Positions 32,277 through 43,424 are shown, numbered from the stretch's first letter. The stretch: DNA of 64,000 bases from Pseudomonas argentinensis (GCF_001839655.2 NZ_CP056087.1:992001-1056000), one strand, 5' to 3'. Notes: a model not told the origin generated them from the letters alone. Translations and numbers: made by a program.

Positions 32277-32318
32277 GGGCACGGTATTGCGAAAGCGATA
32301 CCGTGCCCTTTGTTTTTC
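32277..32318 (+). terminator. Intrinsic terminator of the rpsF-rplI operon
   Basis: Long stem GGGCACGGTATTGC / GCGATACCGTGCCC with a GAAA loop, followed by TTTGTTTTT. It lies 27 bp before the dnaB start, so dnaB must use a promoter in or near this region. Confidence 0.9.
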
Positions 32319-32344
32319 TCCGCAAGCATTCTTTCCAGGCGCCC

Positions 32345-33739
32345 ATGAACGACATCAGCATCCCCGAACAGTACGACCTGCAAACCGCTGCCCTGAAGGT
32401 GCCACCGCACTCGATCGAGGCCGAGCAGGCGGTGCTCGGTGGTTTGATGCTCGACAACAACGCCTGGGAGCGCGTGCTGGATCAGGTGTCCGACGGCGAC
32501 TTCTATCGCCATGACCATCGCCTGGTCTTTCGCGCCATCTTCAAGCTCGCCGAGCGCAACCAGCCGTTCGATGTGGTCACCCTGTCCGAACAGCTGGACA
32601 AGGAAGGCCAGCTGACCCAGGTTGGCGGCCTGGCGTACCTGGGGGAGCTGGCCAAGAACACGCCGTCGGTGGCCAACATCAAGGCCTACGCGGGCATCAT
32701 TCGCGAGCGCGCCACCCTGCGCAAACTGATCGGCATCAGCAACGAGATCGCTGATAGCGCCTATGCGCCCGAAGGCCGAACTGGCGAAGAGATCCTCGAC
32801 GAGGCCGAGCGGCTGATCTTCCAGATCGCCGAGGCGCGGCCCAAGACCGGCGGCCCGGTGGGCATCAACGATATCCTGGTCAAAGCCATCGACCGCATCG
32901 ACGAACTGTTCAACAACGGCGACGCGATCACCGGCCTGTCCACCGGCTTCACCGACCTGGACAACCTGACCAGCGGCCTGCAGCCGGCCGACATGATCAT
33001 CGTCGCCGGTCGTCCGTCGATGGGCAAGACCACCTTCGCCATGAACCTGGTGGAAAACGCGCTGATGCGCAGCGACAAGTCGATCCTGGTGTATTCCCTG
33101 GAGATGCCCTCCGAATCCATCGTGATTCGTATGCTGGCGTCCCTCGGCCGCATCGACCAGACCAAGGTGCGTGCCGGCCGCCTGGACGACGACGACTGGC
33201 CGCGGCTGACCTCGGCGGTCAATCTGCTCAACGACCGCAAGCTGTTCATCGATGACACCGCCGGTATCTCGCCGAGCGAGATGCGTGCGCGGACCCGGCG
33301 CCTGGCCCGTGAGCACGGCGAGATCGGCCTGATCATGGTCGACTACCTGCAGCTGATGCAGATTCCCGGTTCCAGCGGCGACAGTCGGGTCAACGAGATT
33401 TCCGAGATCTCCCGCTCGCTCAAGGCGCTGGCCAAGGAGTTCAACTGCCCGGTGATCGCCCTGTCGCAGCTCAACCGTGGCCTGGAGCAACGGCCCAACA
33501 AGCGCCCGATCAACTCCGACTTGCGTGAATCCGGGGCGATCGAGCAGGACGCCGACATCATTCTTTTCGTCTACCGCGACGAGGTCTACCATCCGGAAAC
33601 CGAGTACAAGGGCGTCGCCGAAATCATCATCGGCAAGCAGCGTAACGGCCCCCTGGGGACCGCGCGCCTGGCCTTCCTCGGCAAATACTCGCGCTTCGAG
33701 AACCTGGCACCCGGCAGCTACCAGTTCGACGACGAATAA
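32345..33739 (+). CDS. dnaB: Replicative DNA helicase DnaB
   Basis: A 464-residue hexameric helicase. The start MNDISIPEQYDLQTAALKVP matches the Pseudomonas N-terminus; an upstream in-frame ATG at 32303 lies in the terminator stem and is rejected. The N-terminal domain is about residues 20 to 125, then the linker helix and RecA-like domain. Walker A is GRPSMGKTTFAM and Walker B is GLIMVDYLQLM; the arginine finger region is near the C-terminus. No intein. Its stop lies 4 bp from the stop of the convergent nicD-like gene. Confidence 0.98.
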   Translation: MNDISIPEQYDLQTAALKVPPHSIEAEQAVLGGLMLDNNAWERVLDQVSDGDFYRHDHRLVFRAIFKLAERNQPFDVVTLSEQLDKEGQLTQVGGLAYLGELAKNTPSVANIKAYAGIIRERATLRKLIGISNEIADSAYAPEGRTGEEILDEAERLIFQIAEARPKTGGPVGINDILVKAIDRIDELFNNGDAITGLSTGFTDLDNLTSGLQPADMIIVAGRPSMGKTTFAMNLVENALMRSDKSILVYSLEMPSESIVIRMLASLGRIDQTKVRAGRLDDDDWPRLTSAVNLLNDRKLFIDDTAGISPSEMRARTRRLAREHGEIGLIMVDYLQLMQIPGSSGDSRVNEISEISRSLKALAKEFNCPVIALSQLNRGLEQRPNKRPINSDLRESGAIEQDADIILFVYRDEVYHPETEYKGVAEIIIGKQRNGPLGTARLAFLGKYSRFENLAPGSYQFDDE

Positions 33740-33743
33740 CCGC

Positions 33744-35597
33744 TCAGTCTGCTGCGGGCTGGAACACCGCGTAGCCCGAGCGGCCGGCGGCCTTGGCCTG
33801 ATAGAGCGCCTGGTCGGCGGCCTTGTAGAGGCCGGCGAACTGCTCGGCATGCTGGGGATAGAACGCCGCGCCTATGCTGATGCTGACGTTCAGGGCGTGG
33901 CCGGCGTAGTCCACCGGCCGGGCCAGCTCGGCGAGCAGGCGCTCGGCGACATCCCCGGCGTAGCGCCGGGCGTCGGCGCCGCCAATCAGTACCGCGAATT
34001 CATCCCCGCCCAGGCGTGCCACCGTATCGCTGCCGCGTACGTGCTCGCGCAGGCGCTTGCCGATGTGCTGCAGCAACAGGTCACCGGCGTCGTGGCCATG
34101 CTGGTCATTGATCGGCTTGAAGTGATCCAGGTCGATCAGCAGCAGTGCGAGGTTTTCATCGCTGTGCCGCGCGCCGCGCAAGGCGCTCTCGCACTGCTCC
34201 ACCAGGTGACGGCGATTGGGCAGGTCGGTCAGGGCATCGTGAAAGGCGGCATGCCGCAGTTCCTGTTTCTGCTGGAAGAGCTGCAGGTTGGCGTTTTTCA
34301 GCTCGGCGGTTCGCCGATCCACGGCCAGCTGCAGTTCATCGGCGCTGGCCTGCACCTGGGCCAGGCGGGCGCCTTTTTCCTCGTCGGCGCGCTGCAGCGC
34401 TTCGGCCCGCTGGTTCTTCAGCAGCTGGATGCGGTAGGCGAGGGCGAACGAGAACAGGATCGACTCCAGCGCCACGGCGACCGGAAACACGTAGCTGTTC
34501 CACGCCGCCGGCTGGATGACGCCAGTGGCGCGCAGCAGCAGCAGGTTGACGCTGGCTAGGATCATGCCGTAACCGCAGAAGTACAGGCACGCCGGAAAAT
34601 AGCCCTGGCGCCAGCGCTGCAGCGAGGCCCACAGCGCGGTGGGAATGGTGGTAATCGCCAGTAGCACGAAGATCCAGGCACCGACCGCGCGCAGGCCGCA
34701 AGCATCGGCGAGTACCGCCAGCAGATAGAGCGCGCAGCTCAGGGTCAGCAGGTGGTGGGCCCAAGGGGTGTAACGGCGCGTTTGCAGCAGCTTCTGGGTG
34801 AAGCGGCAGGCACCGAACCCCCACAGCGCCGGCACGCTGATGCGGTCCAGCCAGAAGGGCACCGCCGCGCCGGGCCACAGGTACTGGAAGCCGTGCCCGG
34901 TCATGCCGAGAATCATCAGCAACGCGCCGCTGGTGGTGACCACGTACCAGAAGTAGGCGCTGTCGCGCAGCGCCAGGAACAGGAACAGGTTGTACAGCAG
35001 CAGTGCGGTGATCACCCCGTAGATCAGGCCAAGCCAGAGGTTTTCGGTCGCCACCTGGGTTTTCAGGTCAGCCAGCTGCCACACCTTCAGCGGGAAGGAA
35101 TTGCCGGCCGGGTCGTAGGTGCGCAGGTAGAAGGTAAGCGGCTGTTCGCCCAGCTCAGGAAGGCGCAGCAGCATACGCCGGTGCGGATGATCACGGCCCT
35201 CGGCGAAACCTACCGTTTCCCCGGACTGACGCTTGTGCCAGCCCCCCTGGCCATCGGGCAGATACAACTGCAGGTCGAGCAGGGTGACCGAGGCGATCTC
35301 CAACCACCACTGGCGGGGGGCATCCGCTGCGGCGTTCAGGGTCACCTTGATCCACCAGGGATTGGCGCTCTGGCCGACGCTGGCCTTGCCCTGGGCAGGC
35401 ACGAAGCGCTGCTGCACGGCGGGGTCGGCCATCTGTTCGATGCTCAGCTTCGCGCCGGGGTCTTCGAGCAGCTCGATGTGCTCGTTCAGGCTCTGCCCGC
35501 TGCTGGTCGCCGTCAGGCTGATGCCCTCGGCGTGGGCCGACAGGCTCATGGTCGCCAGGATCAGAATCTGCGACAGGAATGTGGCTAGGCGCTGCAA
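33744..35597 (-). CDS. 7TM-DISM diguanylate cyclase (NicD-like)
   Basis: A 617-residue membrane cyclase making c-di-GMP. It has a signal peptide (cut near AHA-EG, residue 23), a periplasmic 7TMR-DISM extracellular domain (about 25 to 165), seven transmembrane helices (about 180 to 385), a coiled coil with RADEEKGARLAQVQ, then GGDEF (about 450 to 610). The active site RLGGDEF is intact, and RGSD five residues before it is an RxxD inhibitory I-site. By place and architecture it corresponds to PAO1 NicD (PA4929), a nutrient-sensing cyclase acting in biofilm dispersion; that role is inferred here. Confidence 0.92.
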   Translation of the reverse strand: MQRLATFLSQILILATMSLSAHAEGISLTATSSGQSLNEHIELLEDPGAKLSIEQMADPAVQQRFVPAQGKASVGQSANPWWIKVTLNAAADAPRQWWLEIASVTLLDLQLYLPDGQGGWHKRQSGETVGFAEGRDHPHRRMLLRLPELGEQPLTFYLRTYDPAGNSFPLKVWQLADLKTQVATENLWLGLIYGVITALLLYNLFLFLALRDSAYFWYVVTTSGALLMILGMTGHGFQYLWPGAAVPFWLDRISVPALWGFGACRFTQKLLQTRRYTPWAHHLLTLSCALYLLAVLADACGLRAVGAWIFVLLAITTIPTALWASLQRWRQGYFPACLYFCGYGMILASVNLLLLRATGVIQPAAWNSYVFPVAVALESILFSFALAYRIQLLKNQRAEALQRADEEKGARLAQVQASADELQLAVDRRTAELKNANLQLFQQKQELRHAAFHDALTDLPNRRHLVEQCESALRGARHSDENLALLLIDLDHFKPINDQHGHDAGDLLLQHIGKRLREHVRGSDTVARLGGDEFAVLIGGADARRYAGDVAERLLAELARPVDYAGHALNVSISIGAAFYPQHAEQFAGLYKAADQALYQAKAAGRSGYAVFQPAAD

Positions 35598-35627
35598 GCG
35601 GGGCTCCTGAAGGCAGGCAGGTCTTGT

Positions 35628-35649
35628 GGTGTAAGCCTGAGCTTACACC
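35628..35649. promoter_or_regulatory. Perfect palindrome upstream of the nicD-like gene
   Basis: GGTGTAAGC and GCTTACACC are separated by 4 bp. It lies 31 bp upstream of the nicD-like start and 147 bp upstream of the ygiQ-like gene, in a 198-bp divergent region. The size suits a dimeric repressor operator. No T-run follows on either strand. The binding protein is unknown. Confidence 0.5.
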
Positions 35650-35746
35650 GAACTCGTGCTTTTATAGATGAGCAAAGCGAGGCGCGATACCTGCTATCGG
35701 ATGCCCGGTACAACCTAGCGCAGCAGTCGGGTTTGGTTAAAATTTG

Positions 35747-35755
35747 TGCTATATT
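35747..35755 (+). promoter_or_regulatory. Extended -10 promoter of the ygiQ-like gene
   Basis: TGCTATATT fits an extended -10 and lies 41 bp before the ATG. The DNA just upstream is AT-rich (GGTTAAAATTTG). Confidence 0.5.
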
Positions 35756-35795
35756 CCGCGCCCCGTGAAATTCCTGATCAAAAACGGTTACCGCC

Positions 35796-38099
<2,304 letters not shown>

Positions 38100-38112
38100 G
38101 GCGATCGGGATA

Positions 38113-38170
38113 TCTGGGGGAGCGCGGCATGGGCGCGATTCGCGGGCACGGCCCGCTCCCACAGGCCGGC
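38113..38170 (-). repeat. Pseudomonas REP hairpin
   Basis: On the minus strand CTGTGGGAGCGGGCCGTGCC is followed by GCGAATCGCGCCC, the common Pseudomonas REP pattern. It lies between the convergent ygiQ-like and Hsp70-like genes, where it may protect both 3' ends. Confidence 0.65.
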
Positions 38171-38207
38171 TTATCTACTCATTTGCTGTCCAGCCTGGCC
38201 CCTGGCC

Positions 38208-39473
38208 TTAGCCGTAGCGCTTCTTCGCCTCGATGGCCAGGCCGCTGCCAATGCTGCCGAAGGTATTGCCTTCCACGTGCCGGGCGTTGGGCAGCAGCGC
38301 CGCCACGCTCTGGCGCAGGGCCGGCACGCCGCTTGAGCCGCCGGTGAAGAACACCGTGTCGACCTGCTCCAGGCCCACGCCCGCATCGCCGAGCAGGGTG
38401 GTCACGCTGCCGCGGATGCGTTCGAGCAGCGCCGCGATGCTGTCCTCGAACAGCCCGCGGGTCAGCTCGGCGCTCAGGCCCGCCTCGATACGCTGCAGGT
38501 CGATGGGGTGTTGCAACTGCTCGGTCAGGGCTATCTTGCTGTCTTCGATCTGCATCGCCAGCCAGTGGCCGGCGCGTTGCTCGATCAGCTTGAACAGGCG
38601 GTCGATGCCGGTCGGGTCGACGATGTCGTAGCGCATGTTCTGCAGCGCCCGCTGCGAGGCGGCCGAATAGACCACGTTGATGGTGTGCCAGGTCGCCAGG
38701 TTGAGGTGGAAGCTGGTGGGCATCAGCGCATCGCTCTTCATCCGGCTGCCATAGCCGAACAGCGGCATCACGCCGGCCAGCGAGAGCTGCTTGTCGAAGT
38801 CGGTACCGCCGATATGCACGCCGCCGGTGGCCAGGATGTCGCCCTGGCGCTCGGCGAGCTGACGGCGCTCCGGTGCCAGGCGCACCAGGGAAAAGTCCGA
38901 GGTACCGCCGCCGATATCGACGATCAGCACCAGTTCCTCGCGCTCGATGGTGGATTCGTAGTCGAAGGCTGCGGCGATCGGTTCGTACTGGAAGGACACG
39001 TCCTTGAAACCGAGCTTCTGCGCCACGGCGACCAGGGTGTTCTCGGCTTCCTGGTCGGCCTGCGGGTCGTCATCCACGAAGAACACCGGGCGCCCCAGCA
39101 CCACGGCCTCGAAGGGGCGTTCGGCCACCGCTTCGGCGCGTTTCTTCAGCTCGCCGATAAAGAAGCCGAGCAGGTCCTTGAACGGCAGGGCGCTGCCCAT
39201 CACCGCGGTTTCACTCTTCAGCAGCTTGGAGCCGAGCAGGCTCTTGAGCGAGCGCATCAGGCGGCCTTCGTAGCCTTCCAGGTATTCGTGCAGGGCCAGG
39301 CGGCCATAGACCGGGCGGCGCTCCTCGAGGTTGAAGAACACCACGGAGGGCAGGGTGATCTTGCCGTCTTCCAGCGGGATCAGCGTGTCGCCGCCCGGGC
39401 GCAACCAGCCGACGGTGGAGTTTGAGGTGCCGAAGTCGATACCGCAGGCGCGGGCAGGGGTGGAAAGAGGCAT
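38208..39473 (-). CDS. Hsp70-like ATPase lacking the substrate-binding domain (YegD-like)
   Basis: A 421-residue protein made of the actin/Hsp70 nucleotide-binding fold. It has phosphate 1 GIDFGTSNSTVGWLRPG (about 11 to 27), phosphate 2 VDIGGGTSDFSLVRL (about 195) and the adenosine motif FFTGGSSGVPALRQ (about 380). It ends right after the ATPase domain, so the beta-sandwich and lid of DnaK are absent. No DnaJ or GrpE partner is nearby. From memory PAO1 PA4873 is the counterpart, next to PA4872. Cellular role unknown. Confidence 0.9.
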   Translation of the reverse strand: MPLSTPARACGIDFGTSNSTVGWLRPGGDTLIPLEDGKITLPSVVFFNLEERRPVYGRLALHEYLEGYEGRLMRSLKSLLGSKLLKSETAVMGSALPFKDLLGFFIGELKKRAEAVAERPFEAVVLGRPVFFVDDDPQADQEAENTLVAVAQKLGFKDVSFQYEPIAAAFDYESTIEREELVLIVDIGGGTSDFSLVRLAPERRQLAERQGDILATGGVHIGGTDFDKQLSLAGVMPLFGYGSRMKSDALMPTSFHLNLATWHTINVVYSAASQRALQNMRYDIVDPTGIDRLFKLIEQRAGHWLAMQIEDSKIALTEQLQHPIDLQRIEAGLSAELTRGLFEDSIAALLERIRGSVTTLLGDAGVGLEQVDTVFFTGGSSGVPALRQSVAALLPNARHVEGNTFGSIGSGLAIEAKKRYG

Positions 39474-39524
39474 GTCGCACGGCTCCTGAAAAAACGGCCG
39501 CGCATTCTAGGCCAAATGAGGTGT

Positions 39525-39871
39525 TAGGGTCTGTAGCCGTTTCAACGCGAGCCGCGTTGCCGCGAGAAATCTCGCCAGGCCGGGCGGCGATCCGCTAGGC
39601 GGAGGACGCAGGGAAAGGCGTTCCCTTTTCAAGTCCTCCAACGACGCATGGCGAGATTTCCCGCACAACCTAGGCGGCCCCACCCGTAGGGCCGGGCCCG
39701 TTTTGCCGCGATGCAGCGTTTCTCGCGGCTCATTTAGCTAGCTAAACTTCGCGGCTGTGTGACCCACATGGATGTGGGAAATGCCGCAAGCCCGCCGGGA
39801 GCGGGCGTGGCCCTTGCCTCGCGGCAAAGCGGGCTCCGGCGCGGCCGTGCATGAAACGGCAACAGACCCTA
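39525..39871. mobile_element. MITE-like element, copy B, with 19-bp terminal inverted repeats
   Basis: TAGGGTCTGTAGCCGTTTC on the left and, reverse-complemented, TAGGGTCTGTTGCCGTTTC on the right differ at one base and enclose 347 bp without a credible ORF. Both ends carry TA outside GGGTCTGT, as expected if TA is the duplicated target. Inside are an 11-bp inverted repeat (GAAATCTCGCC / GGCGAGATTTC) and GCTCATTTAGCTAGCTAAACT, which resembles the core of copies A and C. It fills most of the 412-bp gap between the Hsp70-like gene and the UPF0104-like gene. Confidence 0.7.
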
Positions 39872-39885
39872 GCGCTGCCGCTTCG

Positions 39886-40860
39886 TCAGGGCAACGGGGG
39901 ATTTTGCACTTCGCCGCGGCGTTCGCGCCATTGGCCCCACTCGAAGCCCAGCACGACGACCAGCGACAGGGCGAATGGCAGCAGCAGGTAGAAGCCGCGG
40001 AACACGATCAGCGCGGCCAGCACGTCCGAGGCGGGGATCTCCGGCAGCGCGGCCAGGAAGCTGACTTCCAGCACACCCAGACCGCCGGGGGCGTGGGACA
40101 GCAGGGCCAGGGAGAAGGACGCCAGGAATACGCCGAGCACCACCATGTAGCCGGGGTTGTAAGCCTCGGGCAGGGCGAAGTAGATGATCGCCGCGGCGCA
40201 GGCCAACTCCAGGGGGCCGGCCAGCAGTTGGCGACCGACGATGCGCAGACGCGGGTACTCGACATGCAGCTTGCCGAATTTCCAGGGTTTGAACTGCAGC
40301 CAGGACCCCAGCACGTAGAGGCCGACCAGCAGCAACAGGAGGCCGCCGACGGCCACCGAGACCAGCGGGGTGACGTCCAGCACGCGGTGGATCAGGTCCG
40401 GCTGCAGCACCAGCACGCAGCCGCTGGCCAGCAGGGTGCCGAGGGCGAAGGTGAAGGAGCAGAAGACGATCAGGATGCCGATTTCATGGGGCGTCAGGCC
40501 CTTGGTGCGGTAGGCGCGGTAACGTACCACGGCGCCGGAGAACACCGAGGCGCCGATATTGTGGGCCAGGGCGTAGGTGGTGAAGGAGCACAGGGTGATG
40601 AACCGCCAGGAGATCTTCTTGCCCAGGTGGGCGATGGCGATGCGGTCGTACCAGGCGAGCGCCGAATAGGCGCCCAGGGTGGCGACGGCGGCGAGAATCC
40701 AGTTCAGGTGCGGGATGGCCTTGAGGCTGCCGGCGATCTCGTCGAGGGAAATGTTGCGCACTTCGCGGTAGAGCAGGAAGCAGGACGCGACCACGGCGCA
40801 CAACCCGATCAGCGTCCAGATCAGGTCACTGCGTTTCATCGTGGGCTTGGTACCTTGCAA
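39886..40860 (-). CDS. UPF0104 / lysylphosphatidylglycerol synthase TM-region-like membrane protein
   Basis: A 324-residue polytopic protein with about eight hydrophobic helices. The family signature is visible in SHAPGGLGVLEVSFL (about 260) and in TTYALAHNIGASVFSGAVVRYR (about 95). It corresponds to the flippase half of MprF without the synthase domain. The 40860 start is TTG with AGGGG 8 bp upstream; an ATG seven codons in (40839) is an alternative. Substrate unknown, lipid or glycolipid transport is inference from the family. It stands alone on the minus strand. Confidence 0.85.
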   Translation of the reverse strand: MQGTKPTMKRSDLIWTLIGLCAVVASCFLLYREVRNISLDEIAGSLKAIPHLNWILAAVATLGAYSALAWYDRIAIAHLGKKISWRFITLCSFTTYALAHNIGASVFSGAVVRYRAYRTKGLTPHEIGILIVFCSFTFALGTLLASGCVLVLQPDLIHRVLDVTPLVSVAVGGLLLLLVGLYVLGSWLQFKPWKFGKLHVEYPRLRIVGRQLLAGPLELACAAAIIYFALPEAYNPGYMVVLGVFLASFSLALLSHAPGGLGVLEVSFLAALPEIPASDVLAALIVFRGFYLLLPFALSLVVVLGFEWGQWRERRGEVQNPPLP

Positions 40861-41049
40861 CGGCGATCCCCTGTTTCACGTCTTGGCGAGCAGTCGATTG
40901 TGCATTCGATGAGTTGTCGCACCCATCGTTCAGACCCTTTCCCTGGGTATGACCCGGTGGGTTGTGGGTGTACAGGGTGCGCAGTATCCCGGAGGCGGGC
41001 CGGTTGCTCAACTGGCACCGGTTCGCAGGCCGTTACCGCGTGTGTCTTT

Positions 41050-41490
41050 TTACCGGCTCAAACCCAGCGTGGCCGCGGCCAGCACGGCATAACGCAGGGT
41101 TTTCGCCAGGCTGACGATCAGCGTGAAGCGCCACAGGGGCTCACGCATGATGCCGGCGACCAGGGTCAGTGGGTCGCCGATCACCGGCAGCCAGCTCAGC
41201 AGCAGCGACCAACGTCCGTAGCGCCCGTACCAGTGCTGCGCCTGCCGCAGGCGCCGAGCGCTGACCGGAAACCAGCGCCGGTCACGAAACCGTTCCAGGT
41301 AACGGCCCAGCCACCAGTTGACCAGCGAGCCCAGCACGTTGCCCAGGCTGGCGACCAGAATCAGCGTCCACACCGGCTGCGCGCCGCCGAGCAGCAGCGC
41401 CACCAGAAGCGCCTCGGACTGCAGTGGCAGCAGCGTCGCCGCACCGAATGCGGCGGCGAACAGCCCCAGGTAGGCGTAGATATCCGCCAA
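41050..41490 (-). CDS. YqaA / DedA-type small membrane protein
   Basis: A 146-residue protein with about four hydrophobic segments and the SNARE-associated/DedA-type pattern: AATLLPLQSEALLVALLLGG, GNVLGSLVNWWLGRYLERF and SWLPVIGDPLTLVAGIMR. The last resembles the re-entrant motif of DedA proteins linked to lipid flipping. It begins 12 bp after the VC0807-like gene, so the two are probably one unit. Confidence 0.85.
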   Translation of the reverse strand: MADIYAYLGLFAAAFGAATLLPLQSEALLVALLLGGAQPVWTLILVASLGNVLGSLVNWWLGRYLERFRDRRWFPVSARRLRQAQHWYGRYGRWSLLLSWLPVIGDPLTLVAGIMREPLWRFTLIVSLAKTLRYAVLAAATLGLSR

Positions 41491-41502
41491 TGCGATGGGC
41501 TG

Positions 41503-42231
41503 TCAGGACTTCTTGTCGGCTTCGGCGTTGGCCATGATCTCTTCCAGCTTGAGGCCGGTGAGGTCATGGATGGTGCGCCACAGGTAGTAGAAGATGGCCA
41601 TCAGCATGATCATCGACGGAATGGCGATCATCGGGTAGCTGAGCAGGGTCATGCGGCCCAGCTCGTCGTTGAAGGCCTCGCTGCCGGCCGGACTGGTGAC
41701 GATCCACTTGGCCAGCACGTAGTTCATCGCCGAGGAAAAGAAGAAGGTAGCGCTCAGCCAGTAGGTGGCGCGCAGCAGGCGTGCTTCGAAGCGCTGGGTG
41801 TGACCGCCCTGTTCCAGGCGATCATGGATCTTGTCGACGTTGAGCACGGTCTTGTTGAACAGCAGCGTGCGGATCAGCGGGTAGCGGGTGCGCGTCGACA
41901 CCAGCACGGCGATGCCGATCAAGCCGGGAATCGCCGCTTCCTTGATCGCCAGCCACTGGTTGTCCAGGTGCAGCAGGCCGATGCCGCCGGTGAGGATCAC
42001 GCTGACCAGGCCGAGCAGGGCGACGAAGTTGAATTTGCGGTACTTGACCAGTTCGAACGCGCCCCAGCCCAGGGGGAAGGCCAGGGCCAGCACCAGCGCG
42101 CCATCCGGGCCCAGTCGGGCTTCGCCGCTGAGCTTCATGAGGATCAGCGACGGGATCACGATGCTGATCAGCAGGTCGATGAACGGGCGGGGTTTGTGCG
42201 GTGCGGCGGGGGTCTGCGTGGTGTCGGTCAT
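41503..42231 (-). CDS. VC0807-family membrane protein
   Basis: A 242-residue protein with five or six membrane segments and no catalytic motif. I recognise the family from sequence such as KPRPFIDLLISIVIPSLILMK and TRYPLIRTLLFNKTVLNVDK. The ATG at 42231 is preferred over the open frame upstream to 42306, whose extra residues are Arg-rich and atypical. Followed by the YqaA gene. Function unknown. Confidence 0.82.
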   Translation of the reverse strand: MTDTTQTPAAPHKPRPFIDLLISIVIPSLILMKLSGEARLGPDGALVLALAFPLGWGAFELVKYRKFNFVALLGLVSVILTGGIGLLHLDNQWLAIKEAAIPGLIGIAVLVSTRTRYPLIRTLLFNKTVLNVDKIHDRLEQGGHTQRFEARLLRATYWLSATFFFSSAMNYVLAKWIVTSPAGSEAFNDELGRMTLLSYPMIAIPSMIMLMAIFYYLWRTIHDLTGLKLEEIMANAEADKKS

Positions 42232-42500
42232 GTCGATGTGCGTTGAGGGGCGAGCGCCGATGATCGCCTGCCTGAGGCGCTGGCGCCAGCCCGATTGTCG
42301 GTGCAATCACCACAAAGTCCTTCCTGTTCGGATGGCGCAGTTGGCCGAGCGGTAGTGCGCCGGCGCCGCTGCTTGCTGAAATTGGCCGGTCACTGGGGTA
42401 AAATTGCCGGCTTTAGCTGCAAGGTGAGCGTCGACGACCCGCCGGCGCCGATCCATTGTCAGGCAGCCGTTTTTGTTCAAGCGTTCATGGGGATGGCCAG

Positions 42501-43256
42501 ATGGGCCCGCTGCGTTGCTATGGTGTGCTGGTTCTCGCGCTGCTGCTGTGCGCGCGGGTGAACGCCGAACTGCGCATCCTCACCGAGCCGGGCCCGCCTA
42601 CTGCATTCATGCAGGACGGCGAACTTCGCGGTTTTGGCGTCGATGTGGTACGTGAGCTGATCGAGCGAACCGGCAGCCACGCGCAGATCGAGATGATGCC
42701 CTGGACCCGCGCCTATACCCTGGCGCAGCGCGGGCCCGACGTGGCCCTGTTCGCCATGGTGCGGACGCCCGAGCGTGAACAGCGCTTTCAGTGGGTCGGG
42801 CCGATCCTGCACGGCAAGGTGCGCTTCTATTCGCTGAAATCCAGCGGTATGCGGGTCGACAGCCTCGATGATGTGGCAGCCAGCGGCCCCCTGGCCGTGC
42901 CCAAGCAGTGGTACAGCTACGAGGCGTTGCAGGCCAAGGGGCTGCAGAACCTGTACGGCGTACCGACGCCACAGACCATGGTCACCCTGTTCGCCCATGG
43001 CCGCGGCAACCTGATCCTGCTTGAGGACATCCTGCTGCGCGACATGCTCGCCCCGGCAGGGCTGGACCCGGCGGACGTGCAGCCGCAGATGGTGTTCATG
43101 GAGTCGTCGTATTACATCGCGTTTTCCCGCGAGACCGACCCGGCCATCGTGGCGGCCTGGCAGGAGGCGTTGGCGGAAATGCGCCGGGATGGCAGCTTTT
43201 CGGCGATTTTCCGCCAGTGGCTGCCCGATGTAGAGCCGCCCACCGCCCTGCGCTGA
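42501..43256 (+). CDS. Periplasmic solute-binding protein (family 3-like)
   Basis: A 251-residue protein from the ATG at 42501, with a signal peptide (CYGVLVLALLLCARVNA, cut before ELRILTEPGP). The fold is that of amino-acid-type periplasmic binding proteins: PPTAFMQDGELRGFGVDVVRELIERTG at the start, the W-TRAY segment and the late SSYYIAFSRETDPAIVAAWQ. No permease or ATPase genes are adjacent, so it is either an orphan or a non-transport sensor. The ligand is unknown. Confidence 0.85.
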   Translation: MGPLRCYGVLVLALLLCARVNAELRILTEPGPPTAFMQDGELRGFGVDVVRELIERTGSHAQIEMMPWTRAYTLAQRGPDVALFAMVRTPEREQRFQWVGPILHGKVRFYSLKSSGMRVDSLDDVAASGPLAVPKQWYSYEALQAKGLQNLYGVPTPQTMVTLFAHGRGNLILLEDILLRDMLAPAGLDPADVQPQMVFMESSYYIAFSRETDPAIVAAWQEALAEMRRDGSFSAIFRQWLPDVEPPTALR

Positions 43257-43424
43257 GTTGGCGGGAAATTTGCTGCGAAGCGGGGATCAACCGAGGGCCG
43301 ACGTATCCGCGCGGCAGCCTGCGCAGCCGGCACCTGGCCCATCGGTCGCGGCACGCCACAAGAATTCGCTTCAGACGGCTGGGGACAAGGCCGTCGAGCC
43401 CCCGATTCATCCGACGTTTGGACA

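Noticed and set aside
39474..39885. A coding gene in the gap between the Hsp70-like and UPF0104-like genes
   Set aside because: No frame has a start with a ribosome-binding site and family resemblance; the stretch is explained by the MITE-like repeat.
42330..42360. A tRNA-like string GGCGCAGTTGGCCGAGCGGT before the solute-binding protein gene
   Set aside because: It resembles a D-arm, but no anticodon arm, T-arm or matching acceptor follows.
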